From the NCBI RefSeq assembly GCF_000473145.1, contig NZ_KI421500.1:682225-746224 (forward strand): a DNA stretch of 64,000 bases, read 5' to 3'. The notes under the pieces were generated by a model. That model worked only from the letters and a program-made list of their open reading frames with translations. It was not told the origin of the DNA and made no database searches. This document shows, piece after piece, positions 61,647 through 64,000 of the stretch (position 1 is its first letter; each line of letters opens with the position of its first letter). Made by a program: the position numbers and the translations under genes. The DNA comes from Leisingera daeponensis DSM 23529 (GTDB lineage: Bacteria; Pseudomonadota; Alphaproteobacteria; Rhodobacterales; Rhodobacteraceae).

Positions 61647-63533
61647 TCACGCCGGGCGGGCAAGGGCAATTTCATTTTCTTCATCTTCATTATGAGTCTG
61701 CGGCGCTGCGGCTGGCAGCACTGGCGGCGGGCGGTGCACCAGGCGTACAAGCTCGGCAATGGATATGGCCATTTGCAGCCAGCTGGGCGCTGTCATGTAA
61801 CGCGGCTCCCATTGCGGGGCAAAAGCTGCCTTGAACCGGCGCAGGCCCCGGTCCGCGTGCCCGGCCAGCCGGTGATCCGGCACAGCGGCCAGTGACAGGC
61901 GGGGGATGCCGTCCGCTGCGGCGGCAGCGATGCCTGCACGCACCAGCGCGTGACCGGTGCCATCGGGCACGCCTGGGCGCAGGCGGATCAGATCTAGGCA
62001 CCATTCGCGGGCCGAGGTGTGGAAGCTGGCAAAGCCAGCGAGCTGCCCCTGATGGAAGGCCAGGACCACCTCCTGGCAGGACAGGTAGCCGGGCTCGAAC
62101 CGGCCCATGGTGGTGCCATATGCGGTGCCGTGGGCGGATGCCCAGGCCGCGTCGGCCTCCTGCATCTGTTCAAACGGCAGGCGGTTCGCTCCGCGGCAGA
62201 CGTTGATGCCAGCGGTCTCCGCGTGGCGCAGCTTGCGGCGCAGCTGGCGCCGGCTTGACCCGCTTTCGGAAAAGGTTTGCGGGTTAAGGACCGCCTCCTC
62301 AGCGATCCGCAGCACCCTCCAGCCTGATTTGCGGGCCAGAAGCGCCGTGCGCGCGCTGCATTTGTAATAGCAGGCCGCGGCGTTGCGGCGGCGGGCGTGG
62401 CGGGCGAGCGGGGCAAAGGTTTCTGCGGTCAGGCCTGACAGCGGGTCGAACAGCGCAACCGAGGCTTGGGGGCTGTCCAGCAGGGCAAGCTGGTTCAGGC
62501 CGAAGGCGTGGACCCGGCCGCCGTTCTGCCGGATGATCCCAGTCTCCGAACAACGGCGGTCGCGGGGGAGGGCGGCCGGCGGCAGGCTGCGGCTGCCCAA
62601 AAGGGCTGCATCGTCCGGAGCGGCGGCGCGCGCGGGCAGCAGGCGCGGGAAAGCCAGCAGCATCCCGGCGATCAGCGCCGGAACCGCGTAATAGATCAGC
62701 CGGAAGGCCAGCAGCCCGGCAATCAGGCTGTGATCCGGAACCGCAGGCAGCAGCGCGCAGAGCGTCAGTTCAAACGGACCAGCACCGCCGGGCGCGGAAG
62801 AGATCACCGCAAGACCCAAGGCCACGGTAAAGGCAGAGATCAGCTGAGGCCACCCAACCCCGGTTCCGGGCGGCAGCAGCAGCCATAAGGCCGTGCCCGC
62901 AGCTGCGGCATCGGCTGCCGCCCAAAACCCCAGGGCAGCCATCGCGGTCAGTGACGGCCAGCGCAGCGGCAGCCCGAACAGCTGGATTTGCGGCGTCAGA
63001 AAGCTGAAGGCGGAAAGCGCCGCCGTGGCCAGCAGGATCAGGGTACCCGCCCAGGCCAGGCCCGGCACAGGCGGTGCGGCGATCAGAGATATGCCGCAGA
63101 TCACTGCCAGGGCAGCAAGAAAGGTCGCAGCAACCAGCGCGGTGAGCTGTCCCGCCTGCAGGGGCGTCAGGCCGGGCAGCAGGCGCCAGCGGGCATAAGA
63201 TCCGGTGATCAGGCCAAACCCCGCGGTCTGCGAAAAGGCGATGGCGGCCATGCCGGCACGGCGCGCAGCCGGTCCGTCGAGCCCGGTGCCGAGGTGGCGG
63301 TGAGCCACGCAATCATAACGCCCCAGCGCCCAGAAGCTGACGGCTGTGGCCAGCGCAGCGCCCGCCCATTTCCATGCCGGGAGGCCAAAGACGAGGGCGC
63401 CAAGCTCATCCAGGGAAGGCAGGTCCGATTGCGCCTCAAGCAGCCAGAGGCAGCCCGCCATGACCGCAAACGGCACGGCCAGCCGGAGCAGCCGCGCTGC
63501 CGTTATGGGGGCGGAGGATAGGGGAAACTTCAT
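61647..63533 (-). CDS. MprF-like bifunctional membrane protein (lipid flippase plus aminoacyl transferase domain)
   Basis: The 628-residue protein's first 330 residues hold about eight membrane helices of the LPG-synthase TM/UPF0104 type (FSQTAGFGLITGSYARWRLL; SSAPGGAGPFELTL). The C-terminal half is a cytoplasmic DUF2156 GNAT-like aminoacyl-transfer domain (KCSARTALLARKSGWRVLRIAEEAVLNP; RRQLRRKLRHAETAGI; CLDLIRLRPGVPDGTGHAL). Full MprF is about 840 residues, so this is a compact form. The product may be lysyl- or another aminoacyl-lipid. The start MKFPLSSAPITAARLL has GGGGAAAC upstream. Confidence 0.87.
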   Translation of the reverse strand: MKFPLSSAPITAARLLRLAVPFAVMAGCLWLLEAQSDLPSLDELGALVFGLPAWKWAGAALATAVSFWALGRYDCVAHRHLGTGLDGPAARRAGMAAIAFSQTAGFGLITGSYARWRLLPGLTPLQAGQLTALVAATFLAALAVICGISLIAAPPVPGLAWAGTLILLATAALSAFSFLTPQIQLFGLPLRWPSLTAMAALGFWAAADAAAAGTALWLLLPPGTGVGWPQLISAFTVALGLAVISSAPGGAGPFELTLCALLPAVPDHSLIAGLLAFRLIYYAVPALIAGMLLAFPRLLPARAAAPDDAALLGSRSLPPAALPRDRRCSETGIIRQNGGRVHAFGLNQLALLDSPQASVALFDPLSGLTAETFAPLARHARRRNAAACYYKCSARTALLARKSGWRVLRIAEEAVLNPQTFSESGSSRRQLRRKLRHAETAGINVCRGANRLPFEQMQEADAAWASAHGTAYGTTMGRFEPGYLSCQEVVLAFHQGQLAGFASFHTSAREWCLDLIRLRPGVPDGTGHALVRAGIAAAAADGIPRLSLAAVPDHRLAGHADRGLRRFKAAFAPQWEPRYMTAPSWLQMAISIAELVRLVHRPPPVLPAAAPQTHNEDEENEIALARPA

Positions 63534-63768
63534 GGCACTCCCGGACTGGCGCGCAACAAACACCTTGCCCGGCAGTATAGGGGGGGCGGTTTTCGGTTCG
63601 GTTAACCCGTAAAATTGACAGAGGTTGGCCCGGCGGTGCCGTGCTGCAGGCACACCGTCGGAACGGCGAAACACGCTTCCGCTGCCGGCCTGTGCAATGC
63701 CGGCAGACAGGCGGACACAGGGCGGGCCGGGGGTGTTTCAGCCGGGCCTTTTGCCGATGCCGGGCTGT

Positions 63769-64000
63769 TCAGCTGGTCTCTTTCAGGATGTCTGCCTGCG
63801 CCTGCACCAGAAGTTCCTGCAGCTTCAGGCGGATCTGCTCCTCGCTGGCCCGGCTGCCCAGGTCGCTGGTCAGCTTGCGCACCACATCCTCATGGCCGGC
63901 TTCCTCAAGGTCCGCCGCCACTATCGACTGGGCATACTCATTGGCCGAAGAGCCGGTCTTGCCCAATAGATCCGCCGCCCAAAGGCCCAGCATTCTGTTG
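63769..64000 (-). CDS. ATPase inhibitor subunit zeta (DUF1476), N-terminus cut by the window edge
   Basis: The visible 76 residues (NRMLGLWAADLLGKTGSS, then EYAQSIVAADLEEAGHEDVVRKL and a C-terminal helix RLKLQELLVQAQADIL) match the core and C-terminus of the alphaproteobacterial F1-ATPase zeta inhibitor. The inhibitory N-terminal 25-30 residues lie outside. In Paracoccus zeta blocks ATP hydrolysis by F1. The C-terminal tail AQADILKETS is slightly longer than usual. Confidence 0.88.
   Translation of the reverse strand, partial: NRMLGLWAADLLGKTGSSANEYAQSIVAADLEEAGHEDVVRKLTSDLGSRASEEQIRLKLQELLVQAQADILKETS

Overview
The window is a 64 kb piece of a high-GC alphaproteobacterial chromosome, most probably from the Roseobacter group of Rhodobacteraceae and closest in style to Leisingera/Phaeobacter. 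The basis is gene content and synteny: an ATPase-zeta (DUF1476) gene, DUF4167 after prfA-prmC, a Mur-type Fur regulator, a split corrinoid methyltransferase set, divergent tyrS/anmK, and lptFG opposite pepA-holC. The genus is an inference. No phage, insertion sequence, CRISPR array or rRNA was seen; the DNA is almost entirely core chromosome.

Layout. 1-10 kb: end of a sugar O-acetyltransferase, an SDR dehydrogenase, a FemAB-like GNAT, tyrS opposite anmK, a DUF985 cupin opposite selO, an EEP-family hydrolase and a DEAD-box helicase. 10-20 kb: Fur/Mur regulator, EamA exporter, enolase, two paralogous tiny lipoproteins, a glycine-zipper lipoprotein, a nucleoside hydrolase/GNAT pair, mazG, an M20 amidohydrolase and two overlapping agmatinase-family ureohydrolases. 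20-25 kb: DUF1499, a lower-GC Imm11-like gene that looks acquired, then prfA-prmC-DUF4167. 25-36 kb: a leftward superoperon lptF-lptG-lptD-surA-pdxA-rsmA-pdxJ (LPS export, outer-membrane chaperone, vitamin B6, ribosome methylation), with pepA-holC divergent. 36-43 kb: CHAP lipoprotein, globin, retropepsin-like protease, MarC, ABC-F, ndk, small membrane proteins and a cytochrome P450. 43.6-47.5 kb: a complete phosphorelay (LuxR response regulator divergent from a molybdopterin-fold periplasmic protein and a PAS/REC/Hpt hybrid kinase). 47.6-52.9 kb: two identical tRNA-Asn genes, metallo-hydrolases, an EnvZ-like kinase, a tRNA with CAT anticodon and a LysR/metallo-hydrolase divergon. 53-57 kb: purM-purN, rnd, a lipoprotein, sufE. 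57-64 kb: DUF1638, corrinoid protein, radical SAM protein, acylphosphatase, homocysteine methyltransferase, an MprF-like membrane protein and the partial ATPase inhibitor zeta gene.

The most unusual signal is not protein coding. Four gene-free stretches (about 358-572, 2543-2712, 8240-8457, 20548-20786) carry the same modular arrangement of hairpins. Stems differ between copies but stay paired, while apical CTGCG pentaloops and flanking blocks are kept. That is the pattern expected of a structure-conserved intergenic repeat or RNA family. A second, shorter motif sits at the 3' ends of several genes, sometimes overlapping the stop codon.
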